From contig CAMWKN010000103.1 of NCBI GenBank assembly GCA_947174825.1, positions 1-6,256 on the forward strand: a stretch of 6,256 nt of DNA, in the 5' to 3' direction. The notes below the pieces were generated by a model. The model saw only the letters and a list, made by a program, of their open reading frames with translations. It had not been told where the DNA came from and did no database searches. A program made the translations under genes and the position numbers. The DNA comes from an uncultured Clostridium sp. Its GTDB lineage: Bacteria; Bacillota_A; Clostridia; Lachnospirales; Lachnospiraceae. Every line of letters starts with the position of its first letter. Position 1 is the first letter of the stretch. Below are positions 1 to 5,306 of the stretch, in pieces.

Positions 1-1
1 G

Positions 2-823
2 TTTAAAAAGTGTGGGAAATGGATTGGTATGGCTGCGATTGGATTGGTCATAGCGGCAGGGGTGGTTTGTCTGACGGATGCGAAAGAGAGTGGTATAAAT
101 AAGATATTTCAGCTTGATGACCCACTTATCAAAGAGTTAAAAATAAAAAATGGATCTTCCTTTCAAATTGATTCCTATACCATTTCTTTAGAAGATGGAA
201 TATATGAAGAAAATACACAATTAGGACATTTGATTTTTAAAGTTACGAACGCAAAGGGAGCAGTTGAAGCAGAAATTACATCATCAAATCAATTGAATGG
301 GAATAATTTCGGCAAAGACGGAAGGTTTAGCATTTTAATTATGGGCACTCATGGGCAGACCATATATGCCAAATATGAGGGAGATATATTATATATATCA
401 TATGAATTTGAAGCAAAAGATTATTTGTATGATAATTTAAATAACAGCATCTGTTTGAAAGATTATAAAATGCGAACAGAAAGCGGAGAATTTGGTAAAG
501 AATATTATTTTTCACTGGATACAGTAGAACATTCTAAGCAAATTCAGATGGGAAAAGATGGAACAATATATATTTCTTCTTTGGGTTTTTTGGTTGTTTC
601 TGAACGGAAGTATACGATTGATGATATGAAGATTGTTTTGACAGATGGAAGTGAAAAAAATATAATTGACAAGAAGGACTATTCCGTACCATTGAGCGCT
701 AGTAATGTAGATATAGGGGAAAAACTATCCTTTGGTTACAATCAATTTTTTAAGGAATATATAGATTGCTCTAGAATAGATACACTTATATATAACGGCA
801 AGTCTTATAAGGTCTCAAATTAA
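2..823 (+). CDS. Membrane-anchored extracytoplasmic protein of unknown function, 5' partial
   Basis: The reading frame is open from base 2 to a TAA at 821-823. The first internal ATG (29) has no Shine-Dalgarno sequence, and the codons before it encode a Lys-rich stretch (FKKCGKW) directly ahead of a hydrophobic segment (about GMAAIGLVIAAGVVCL). The true start therefore probably lies upstream of the window. The visible part is one membrane span followed by about 240 polar, beta-rich residues with no cysteine-rich or catalytic motif I can recognise. A short cytoplasmic N-terminus, one span and an extracytoplasmic beta domain resemble anti-sigma/DUF4179-type membrane proteins of Clostridia, but this is an impression of layout and not a motif match. 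If correct, a sigma-factor gene might lie just upstream. The segment from roughly base 120 to 820 is more AT-rich than the esterase gene downstream. Function is left open. Confidence 0.62.
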   Translation, partial: FKKCGKWIGMAAIGLVIAAGVVCLTDAKESGINKIFQLDDPLIKELKIKNGSSFQIDSYTISLEDGIYEENTQLGHLIFKVTNAKGAVEAEITSSNQLNGNNFGKDGRFSILIMGTHGQTIYAKYEGDILYISYEFEAKDYLYDNLNNSICLKDYKMRTESGEFGKEYYFSLDTVEHSKQIQMGKDGTIYISSLGFLVVSERKYTIDDMKIVLTDGSEKNIIDKKDYSVPLSASNVDIGEKLSFGYNQFFKEYIDCSRIDTLIYNGKSYKVSN

Positions 824-974
824 GATACCATATAGGATATCAGCCATTTTGGCTAATGTCAGTATGATGCTTATTGTTGGAAATGTCTTTTTAGGGTGTT
901 TATATGTATTTTTATTTTATAAGGAAGTGAGATGCAATAATGAGAGGGAAATTATTAGCAGATTGGAAGTTTAA
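819..974 (+). pseudogene. Possible remnant of a small membrane-protein ORF
   Basis: Between the two flanking genes, one frame is open from 780 to a TAA at 972-974 and reads like a real protein. It has a basic start (KIPYRI), then a hydrophobic span (about MMLIVGNVFLGCLYVFLF), then a charged tail (YKEVRCNNEREIISRLEV). No good start exists. The frame has ATT at 819, six bases after an AAGG, overlapping the previous stop codon, and an ATG at 864 without a Shine-Dalgarno sequence. The 3' end overlaps the start of the next gene by 35 bases. It could be a decayed gene fragment, a coupled short membrane peptide (864-974, 36 residues), or a chance frame in AT-rich DNA. The idea rests only on the composition of the translation. 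Confidence 0.22.
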
Positions 975-1521
975 ATTTGACCGGCTCAATCGGGAAATTG
1001 AGGATAATCAGTCAAGACTGCAGTATATTAGGAAGCGGAAGGAGCACCTAAAGACAGATATTATGATACAGGTGTTTTTCAGTGTGGTTAGTATTATTGT
1101 TATCGCTTGGCTGTATAGCTGGCGCGAGGATATAGATGCGATAGGTATGTATGGGACGGCTTTTATGCCATTTTTTCTGGCGGCGATCTTTCTGTTGTCG
1201 CTCACTGCACTGATCTATAACGCCAAGTGCTTTATTCGGCAAATCTATAATATGATTTACCATAATAATGGGATAATGGAAATAAACTATCCGAAACAAG
1301 AGCTAGTGCGTGAAAATTATCCGCAACATATTACGAGAAATATCTATGAAGAATTAATGTGTGTTGAATGGCTGCTAGAGCAGTATAAGAAAGAAATGGT
1401 GTTATTGCGGCGTATCAAAGAGCCGTTGGAAACAGCGCCAGAGGAGGAACTGCCGCGATTGAAAAAGGAACTGGATGGGATAATTTTCTATCAAAAAGTA
1501 AGACCGTCCAAAAGACGTTAG
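940..1521 (+). CDS. Unknown protein with N-terminal coiled coil and two membrane spans
   Basis: This 193-residue protein starts at an ATG preceded by AAGGAAG (921-927, a rather long 12-base spacer) and ends with TAG at 1519-1521. Residues about 8-40 are a strongly charged helix with heptad-like spacing (FDRLNREIEDNQSRLQYI), a likely short coiled coil. Two hydrophobic spans follow at about 41-60 and 72-92, joined by a short acidic loop (REDIDAIG). The C-terminal 100 residues are soluble, helical and charged, ending in a basic tail (RPSKRR). The positive residues on both flanks suggest both termini are cytoplasmic. No known family was recognised. Only 28 bases separate it from the esterase lipoprotein gene, so the two are probably co-transcribed. 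It might be a membrane partner or scaffold, but nothing in the sequence proves a functional link. Confidence 0.8.
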   Translation: MRGKLLADWKFKFDRLNREIEDNQSRLQYIRKRKEHLKTDIMIQVFFSVVSIIVIAWLYSWREDIDAIGMYGTAFMPFFLAAIFLLSLTALIYNAKCFIRQIYNMIYHNNGIMEINYPKQELVRENYPQHITRNIYEELMCVEWLLEQYKKEMVLLRRIKEPLETAPEEELPRLKKELDGIIFYQKVRPSKRR

Positions 1522-1535
1522 ATGGTATAGAAAAT

Positions 1536-1543
1536 GAGGAGGT
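1536..1543 (+). promoter_or_regulatory. Strong ribosome binding site that fixes a TTG start
   Basis: GAGGAGGT is a near-perfect anti-16S match and lies six bases upstream of the TTG at 1550. That TTG is followed immediately by a lipoprotein signal peptide (MNRNNAI...LSGC), so the site and the signal sequence agree on the non-ATG start. No promoter or terminator is visible in the 28-base gap, which supports co-transcription with the upstream gene. Confidence 0.85.
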
Positions 1544-1549
1544 CGTAAA

Positions 1550-3466
1550 TTGAACAGGAATAACGCTATTCTATGGTCTTGCATTATTGCGATATTATTT
1601 GCCTGCACAGCGTTATCTGGCTGTGCTTTAGAGAAAAATCAAAAAAAGAATGAGGTGGACGATGTGGAAAAGGAATCACCGCAGCCGCTTAATCCATTAA
1701 TGGATTCCCAAAAAATGGGATACAAAAAGAATGAGATAGAAGAGGTACCTGGTGGTTATGCTCAAAGTTGTAAAAATTCTGGAACGATTGAAACACTGGA
1801 ATATAAAACGAAGGATTATACAGGTAGTAATAAAGAGTGTAACAAACGGGCAAAGGTGTATCTTCCATATGGCTATGATGAAGAGAGGACATATCCGGTA
1901 TTTTATCTGATGCATGGTGGTGGCGATGATGAAACATGGTATTTTGAAGGAACGGATCAGACTTCGGATAGCTTTATGGGCAACCTGTTAGACCACATGA
2001 TTGCAGGTGGGGAGCTGGAACCTTGTATTGTTTGTACCCCAACTTATAAAAATGAGTACTGTCAGGAGGATTCAAAATGTACCAAGGTTTTTTACAAGGA
2101 ATTAGTGAATGATTTAATTCCGGCATTGGAGGGGAAATATGCTACGGCATATCGGCAGCTTTGTAAAGAGAGGAAAACTGCGGAGGAACAGGATAGCCTT
2201 ATTCAACAGGTAGAGGAGGAAACCAGACTGTGCAGAGCCTTTGGAGGATTTTCTATGGGAGCGCTGACTACTTGGAATGTATTTCAACATAGTCTGAAAG
2301 AAGTAGGATTTTTTATGCCGGTCAGTGGCGAAGATTGGGGCGTCAGTGGCAGTGAAAAACAGGCAGAGGTAATGGTTTCCAGTGTGGAGGAGCAGCAGGT
2401 ATCATTGGAAGAATTTCGTTTATTTGCAGGTTGCGGAGGAGAAGGTGATTTGGCATATAACGGAATGCTTGATATGCTTAAAGCAATGCGGGAGCAGGGA
2501 GATCCCTTTCTCTACACAGAGGATTTTTCCACAGGAAATTTTTATTATGGGGTATGGGAACGTGGAGGACATGATGTACGTACGGTGTGTACTATGGTAT
2601 ACAATGGACTGCCGCAGTTTTTTGAAAAGGAGCCGGATTATCGGAAGAATTGGGCTGACAGTATATTGGAGGGAACGCTGCCTAAAAAGATTGCTCAGCG
2701 GGATGAGTATGTTGATTATGGAAAGTGGGTAACAAAATCTTATTATTCTCAGACGGCAGAAAGAAAGACGAAGGTCAATATACTTTTGCCAGCATATTAC
2801 GATAAAGATAGAACATACCCGGTACTTTATCTGCTTCATGGGTATTATGACGATGAAAATTGGATGAAAGATAGGACAGAATTGAAAAAAATACTGGGAA
2901 ATATGATGGCGCAGGGGCTTACCAAAGAGATGATTGTTGTATGCCCATATATTTTCTGTAGCAAGGAAAGTGAAACATGTACGGAAATGAATTTGGAAAA
3001 TTCGTTGGCATATGATAATTTTATCAATGATTTGGAAAAGGATGTCATGCCTTTTATAGAAAAATCTTTTTCTGTGGCAAAGGGGAAAGAAAATACCGCA
3101 ATTGCAGGATTTTCCATGGGAGGCAGAGAGGCTTTATATATTAGTATTATGCATCCGGAACAGTTTGGATATGTTGGGGCGGTTTGTCCGGCGCCAGGAT
3201 TAATACCAGGGACTGACAAGGAGCAGCATCCGGGGCAGTTAGCCCCAGAGGAGTTAAAATACGATGGGGACGGTGACATTCCATACTTGATTTATCTGGC
3301 AGGAGCGAAAGAAGATACAGCGGTGGGGGATACACCTGCCCAAATACACAATTTGCTGGAACGGAACTCGGTAAATCACATCTGGCAGCTTTTTGATGGT
3401 ACTGGACACGATGAAAGCAGTGTGGAAATTTATTTGTATAATTATCTTCAAATGTTGTTTAAATGA
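1550..3466 (+). CDS. Surface lipoprotein with two tandem esterase domains (PF00756-like)
   Basis: This 638-residue protein has a TTG start with an ideal ribosome binding site. Residues 1-25 form a lipoprotein signal peptide with lipobox LSGC (lipidated Cys25), so it should be anchored on the outer face of the membrane. After a polar linker come two alpha/beta-hydrolase domains of the esterase D/feruloyl esterase type. Domain 1 spans about residues 80-358: YPVFYLMHGGG (oxyanion region), GGFSMG (nucleophile Ser235), probable acid Asp300 and His341 in GGHD. Domain 2 spans about 390-637: YPVLYLLHG, AGFSMGG (Ser522), acid Asp589 and His620 in GTGHD. Both share RTYPV.YL.HG..DDE.W, which indicates an internal duplication. 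Family members cleave ester bonds, often acetyl or feruloyl groups on plant polysaccharides, but the substrate is not evident here. No carbohydrate-binding or dockerin module is visible. Domain 1 is cysteine-rich and carries an extra charged helical insertion (about 195-228). Confidence in the fold is high, in the substrate low. Confidence 0.93.
   Translation: MNRNNAILWSCIIAILFACTALSGCALEKNQKKNEVDDVEKESPQPLNPLMDSQKMGYKKNEIEEVPGGYAQSCKNSGTIETLEYKTKDYTGSNKECNKRAKVYLPYGYDEERTYPVFYLMHGGGDDETWYFEGTDQTSDSFMGNLLDHMIAGGELEPCIVCTPTYKNEYCQEDSKCTKVFYKELVNDLIPALEGKYATAYRQLCKERKTAEEQDSLIQQVEEETRLCRAFGGFSMGALTTWNVFQHSLKEVGFFMPVSGEDWGVSGSEKQAEVMVSSVEEQQVSLEEFRLFAGCGGEGDLAYNGMLDMLKAMREQGDPFLYTEDFSTGNFYYGVWERGGHDVRTVCTMVYNGLPQFFEKEPDYRKNWADSILEGTLPKKIAQRDEYVDYGKWVTKSYYSQTAERKTKVNILLPAYYDKDRTYPVLYLLHGYYDDENWMKDRTELKKILGNMMAQGLTKEMIVVCPYIFCSKESETCTEMNLENSLAYDNFINDLEKDVMPFIEKSFSVAKGKENTAIAGFSMGGREALYISIMHPEQFGYVGAVCPAPGLIPGTDKEQHPGQLAPEELKYDGDGDIPYLIYLAGAKEDTAVGDTPAQIHNLLERNSVNHIWQLFDGTGHDESSVEIYLYNYLQMLFK
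1787..3460 (+). repeat. Internal duplication of the esterase domain
   Basis: The coding halves 1787-2623 and 2717-3460 encode two homologous domains. The clearest paired segments are residues 112-130 and 421-438 (RTYPV...HG..DDE.W), the GFSMG elbows at 233-237 and 520-524, and a matching cysteine pair after the strand that follows the oxyanion loop (Cys171/Cys177 and Cys470/Cys477). DNA identity is only patchy, so the duplication is old. Confidence 0.8.
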
Positions 3467-3505
3467 AATATTTTTGAATCTGTAATGAGTATTAATATTT
3501 TTATC

Positions 3506-3568
3506 TGCACCACGGAAAGAATAAATAGCTATGATGCATATTTTGATAGAAATGGCTATGGAGGTGCA
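3506..3568 (+). promoter_or_regulatory. Possible folded leader enclosing a ribosome binding site
   Basis: TGCACC (3506-3511) can pair with GGTGCA (3563-3568). Inside it, ATAGCTAT (3525-3532) can pair with ATGGCTAT (3552-3559) with one G-U pair. The right outer arm covers most of the GGAGGTG ribosome binding site of the small broken gene at 3571, so the fold would hide it. No riboswitch family was recognised, and the inner loops are asymmetric. The rest of the 104-base spacer after the esterase gene is AT-rich and shows no convincing terminator. Confidence 0.25.
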
Positions 3569-3570
3569 AA

Positions 3571-3780
3571 ATGCGAATTAATGAAAGCCTTGCAAATATG
3601 AAAGGTATTTGTAACACGTCTGTTTTTGGAGATTTTGCTCAGATTAGTATTGAGATAGATAAATAAGTAATTGAAAATCTGGATAATGATGATGATTGGG
3701 ACAATACCATAAAAATGGTTCAGTGGATTTCAGATCATTATGATAGGATTGTGGGACATCTGGAGCGTTTAGTAAGATGA
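3571..3780 (+). pseudogene. Small hypothetical gene interrupted by an in-frame TAA
   Basis: An ATG with a good ribosome binding site (GGAGG, 3560-3564) opens a frame that stops after 31 codons at TAA 3664-3666. The same frame then continues for 37 more codons to TGA 3778-3780. Both halves look like one acidic, helical small protein: MRINESLANMKGI and FGDFAQISIEIDK before the stop, then VIENLDNDDDWDNTIKMVQW and a basic C-terminus HLERLVR. The simplest reading is a 69-residue gene with a single nonsense mutation at codon 32, for example AAA, GAA or CAA changed to TAA. A 31-residue peptide gene or stop-codon readthrough are less likely alternatives. The family was not recognised. It stands alone between the esterase gene and a convergent terminator. 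Confidence 0.5.
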
Positions 3781-3830
3781 AGGGAAGTGGAAGCATGTTT
3801 TATCGGATATTCAGGATGGAATTATTAAGT

Positions 3831-3864
3831 AACAGGCTCTATAATGAAGATTGTAGAGCCTGTT
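3831..3864. terminator. Strong hairpin between convergent genes
   Basis: AACAGGCTCTA (3831-3841) and TAGAGCCTGTT (3854-3864) form a perfect 11-bp stem with a 12-base loop. On the + strand it is followed by a short T run (TTTATAAAA). On the - strand the run is poor. It sits 30 bases past the stop of the convergent phosphorylase gene and 51 bases past the small broken gene, so it probably ends transcription from one or both sides. Confidence 0.68.
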
Positions 3865-3893
3865 TATAAAAGTGGAGAAGCTTGCTCTTCTAT

Positions 3894-4655
3894 TTATTCC
3901 GCGACATATTGTGCCAATTCCAATGCAATATCAAAATGACCTACATCGTGCTGCGTACCTTTGGTTTGCCCTTCTTTGCGTCTGGTATCCCATTTAGGTG
4001 CGTCAAGCAGATCTCCACTCGTAAAGAATGTGTATAAATTTAGTCCTCTGAAATCGCACATCGCCTGCAAAGCAGCGCATTCCATTTCTACTGAAATACA
4101 ACCATCCGCTTTATGCTTTTCAAAGTTATTGACGGTTTCTCTGTAGAAAGAATCGGTTGTCCAGGTCTTCCCTTTCACATAAGGAATACCATTTGTTTCC
4201 ATAAAGTCGGCAACGATGTCTGCATTTTTGACAGTAATATAATCCGATGCAGGTGCATAATGATAGGAAGTACCTTCATCCCGATAGGCTTGTGTAGGTA
4301 TCATAACCTTTCCATGCGTAATCTCCTTATTCAAGCAACCTGCAGCGCCAAATGCGATATATTTGTTTGTCTTTATTTCTGACAAGGTATCTTCCACCGT
4401 ACCAACACAGGCAGGCGCACCTACATAAGTTTTGTAAAACGCGAATTTCTTTCCCTTATAATCAATACAGTAAATCGGTGTATTTCCCGTTGCAAACCAA
4501 AATGATGCGATCTGTCTGCAGTCGTAATTGGCCAAAACAAATTCTTCAATCACATGTGAAAAAGTCAAAATGCACGCATCGACTTGCGGTGCATTTTCAT
4601 TGACACGTGGATTGATGATTGCTGATGATTGATTGTCAAAAGTTTCTGTTATCAT
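3894..4655 (-). CDS. Nucleoside phosphorylase (PNP/uridine phosphorylase family)
   Basis: This cytosolic enzyme of 253 residues would cleave a nucleoside with phosphate into the free base and (deoxy)ribose 1-phosphate, for nucleoside salvage. The ATG at 4655 has an ideal AAGGAGG (4663-4669) seven bases upstream. Family marks of PF01048 are: VGAPACVGTVED (78-89, phosphate/ribose region), AFGAAGCL (101-108, central glycine strand), RDEGTSYHYAPASD (125-138), TTDSFYRET (166-174) and SVEMECAAL (188-196), where the second Glu of VEME (Glu192) is the expected ribose-binding residue. Length and these motifs match the Clostridia/Bacillota branch whose members begin with a FD...INP segment (here FDNQSSAIINP). 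The N-terminal GDPxR phosphate motif and the Gln-x-Arg uracil-binding pair of classical uridine phosphorylase are not seen, so base specificity is uncertain. The gene is alone on this strand and lies downstream of two terminators and a T-box-like leader. Confidence 0.93.
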   Translation of the reverse strand: MITETFDNQSSAIINPRVNENAPQVDACILTFSHVIEEFVLANYDCRQIASFWFATGNTPIYCIDYKGKKFAFYKTYVGAPACVGTVEDTLSEIKTNKYIAFGAAGCLNKEITHGKVMIPTQAYRDEGTSYHYAPASDYITVKNADIVADFMETNGIPYVKGKTWTTDSFYRETVNNFEKHKADGCISVEMECAALQAMCDFRGLNLYTFFTSGDLLDAPKWDTRRKEGQTKGTQHDVGHFDIALELAQYVAE

Positions 4656-4740
4656 GTTTCTTCCTCCTTAAAATAAATAGTGATTTCCGAAATTATTCCA
4701 CATGGTCACTTAGTCATTCTTTTCCTGTTTGAGTGGAAGC

Positions 4741-4784
4741 AAAAAAGAACAGCCTTCTTTGTGAAGATACAAATGCTGGCTGTT
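4741..4784 (-). terminator. Intrinsic terminator 2 upstream of the phosphorylase gene
   Basis: Read on the - strand, AACAGCC (4784-4778) pairs with GGCTGTT (4754-4748). An inner pair TTTGT/ACAAA (4773-4769 with 4762-4758) extends the fold, and CTTTTTT (4747-4741) follows directly. It lies 86 bases upstream of the phosphorylase start, on the same strand, and so is a candidate attenuator for that gene. Confidence 0.7.
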
Positions 4785-4810
4785 GTAAAATATGTTTTCC
4801 GGAATAATAT

Positions 4811-4835
4811 AAAAAAACCTACCGTAAATGGTAGG
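4811..4835 (-). terminator. Intrinsic terminator 1 ending the T-box-like leader
   Basis: Read on the - strand, CCTACC (4835-4830), a six-base loop ATTTAC and GGTAGG (4823-4818) form a perfect stem that is followed by seven T (4817-4811). It closes the structured leader that begins near 5051. No competing antiterminator with the usual T-box sequence is visible in front of it. Confidence 0.78.
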
Positions 4836-5051
4836 AACTTTTAGTGCTCTTTATTCATTCACGACATACCAACATATGCGCTCTCTGTTACGGGAGAAAA
4901 CCGTCAACATCTACTCGCCTTAGCTTTCGTGTTGCAACTCAGGAGGGATTATATATTTACTCTACTAGTACCGTTTCTCAGCATACACGGCTCTCTGTGA
5001 CTTTCAAAATAAATATAACTTCTCCGTCATCGTCTTTATGATCTCGAATTA
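4836..5051 (-). promoter_or_regulatory. T-box-like tRNA-sensing leader RNA, antiterminator not found
   Basis: On the - strand, beginning shortly after a perfect promoter, the order of motifs matches T-box stem I and stem II regions. These are GATGACGGAGA (5031-5021), AGAGAG (4996-4991), CCGT with GCTGAGAAACGG (4990-4971), CTCCTGAGTTGC (4945-4934), GCGAGTAG (4918-4911), and GACGG...CCCGTAA (4905-4888). The stem I fold is supported by TATATTTA (5017-5010) pairing with TAAATATA (4959-4952) and GGAG (5025-5022) pairing with CTCC (4945-4942). These helices leave an internal loop with AAGT on one side and TAATCC on the other, where the specifier codon should sit. UCC (Ser) is my best guess, with AUC (Ile) possible. 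T-boxes sense uncharged tRNA and normally control aminoacyl-tRNA synthetase or amino-acid genes. The conserved TGGNACCGCG antiterminator sequence is absent, so the element may be degenerate or truncated. It was recognised from memory of the motif pattern; no covariance search was run. Confidence 0.6.
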
Positions 5052-5057
5052 TCAATT

Positions 5058-5086
5058 ATTATATGGCGAATATATATCCTTGTCAA
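5058..5086 (-). promoter_or_regulatory. Perfect consensus sigma-A promoter for the leader RNA
   Basis: On the - strand TTGACA (5086-5081) and TATAAT (5063-5058) are both exact consensus boxes, separated by exactly 17 bases. AT-rich DNA lies upstream. Transcription should start near 5051-5050 and run into the T-box-like leader, then two terminators, then the phosphorylase gene. Confidence 0.85.
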
Positions 5087-5122
5087 GTTTTTCATTTATG
5101 TTATCGCGCTGTACCTTGAGTC

Positions 5123-5152
5123 TTGTTTTTTCTTCTTGTTAGGGTTTATAAT
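5123..5152 (+). promoter_or_regulatory. Probable promoter of the XRE regulator gene
   Basis: TATAAT (5147-5152) is an exact -10 box. A weak -35, TTGTTT (5123-5128), lies 18 bases upstream. It is divergent from the leader promoter, with only 36 bases between the two -35 boxes. The resulting 5' UTR would be about 150 bases and includes the perfect dyad at 5201-5223. Confidence 0.5.
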
Positions 5153-5200
5153 GCCTTATGGCAATATATAATTACAAGGGAGAGAAGTAGACTGAAATTA

Positions 5201-5223
5201 GGGTAGACACGATATGTCTACCC
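5201..5223. repeat. Perfect 9-bp dyad in the XRE leader
   Basis: GGGTAGACA (5201-5209) and TGTCTACCC (5215-5223) are exact inverted repeats around a five-base centre (CGATA). No T run follows on the + strand, so it is not a normal terminator. It lies about 50 bases downstream of the probable -10 and 84 bases before the XRE start codon. It could be an operator for the regulator itself or an RNA hairpin in its leader. The remaining bases of 5101-5300 show no supported gene. Confidence 0.6.
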
Positions 5224-5290
5224 GATAAATATGGCATTTCTCGTTTTGTGTCGTGGTGATTTTGTCACTGTCTTGATAAGATTCTTCTGG

Positions 5291-5298
5291 AAAGGAGG
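5291..5298 (+). promoter_or_regulatory. Ribosome binding site that fixes a TTG start
   Basis: AAAGGAGG lies eight bases upstream of TTG at 5307, the first codon of a frame that begins exactly as XRE regulators usually do (short N-terminus, then IGSLLKKLR). No in-frame ATG precedes the helix-turn-helix, so TTG is the start. Confidence 0.82.
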
Positions 5299-5306
5299 AA
5301 CGCAGA

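Noticed and set aside
842..854. Small hairpin AGCCA-TTT-TGGCT after the first gene.
   Set aside because: Only five pairs and no T run; not a convincing terminator.
877..906. TTGGAA-18-TATATG as a promoter for the two-span protein gene.
   Set aside because: Both boxes match consensus in only four positions, and such matches are common in AT-rich DNA.
2420..2839. Long open frame on the - strand inside the esterase gene, and several similar antisense frames.
   Set aside because: No ribosome binding site, low-complexity hydrophobic translations, and the + strand encodes a clearly conserved enzyme.
3795..3869. A 24-residue ORF beginning MFYRIFRMELL just after the broken small gene, with AGGGAAG upstream.
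   Set aside because: Its second half runs through the perfect terminator hairpin, and the C-terminal residues are explained by that palindrome. Too short and unsupported.
4844..5041. Open frame on the + strand across the leader region.
   Set aside because: It lies antisense to the T-box-like RNA, has no ribosome binding site and no protein-like pattern.
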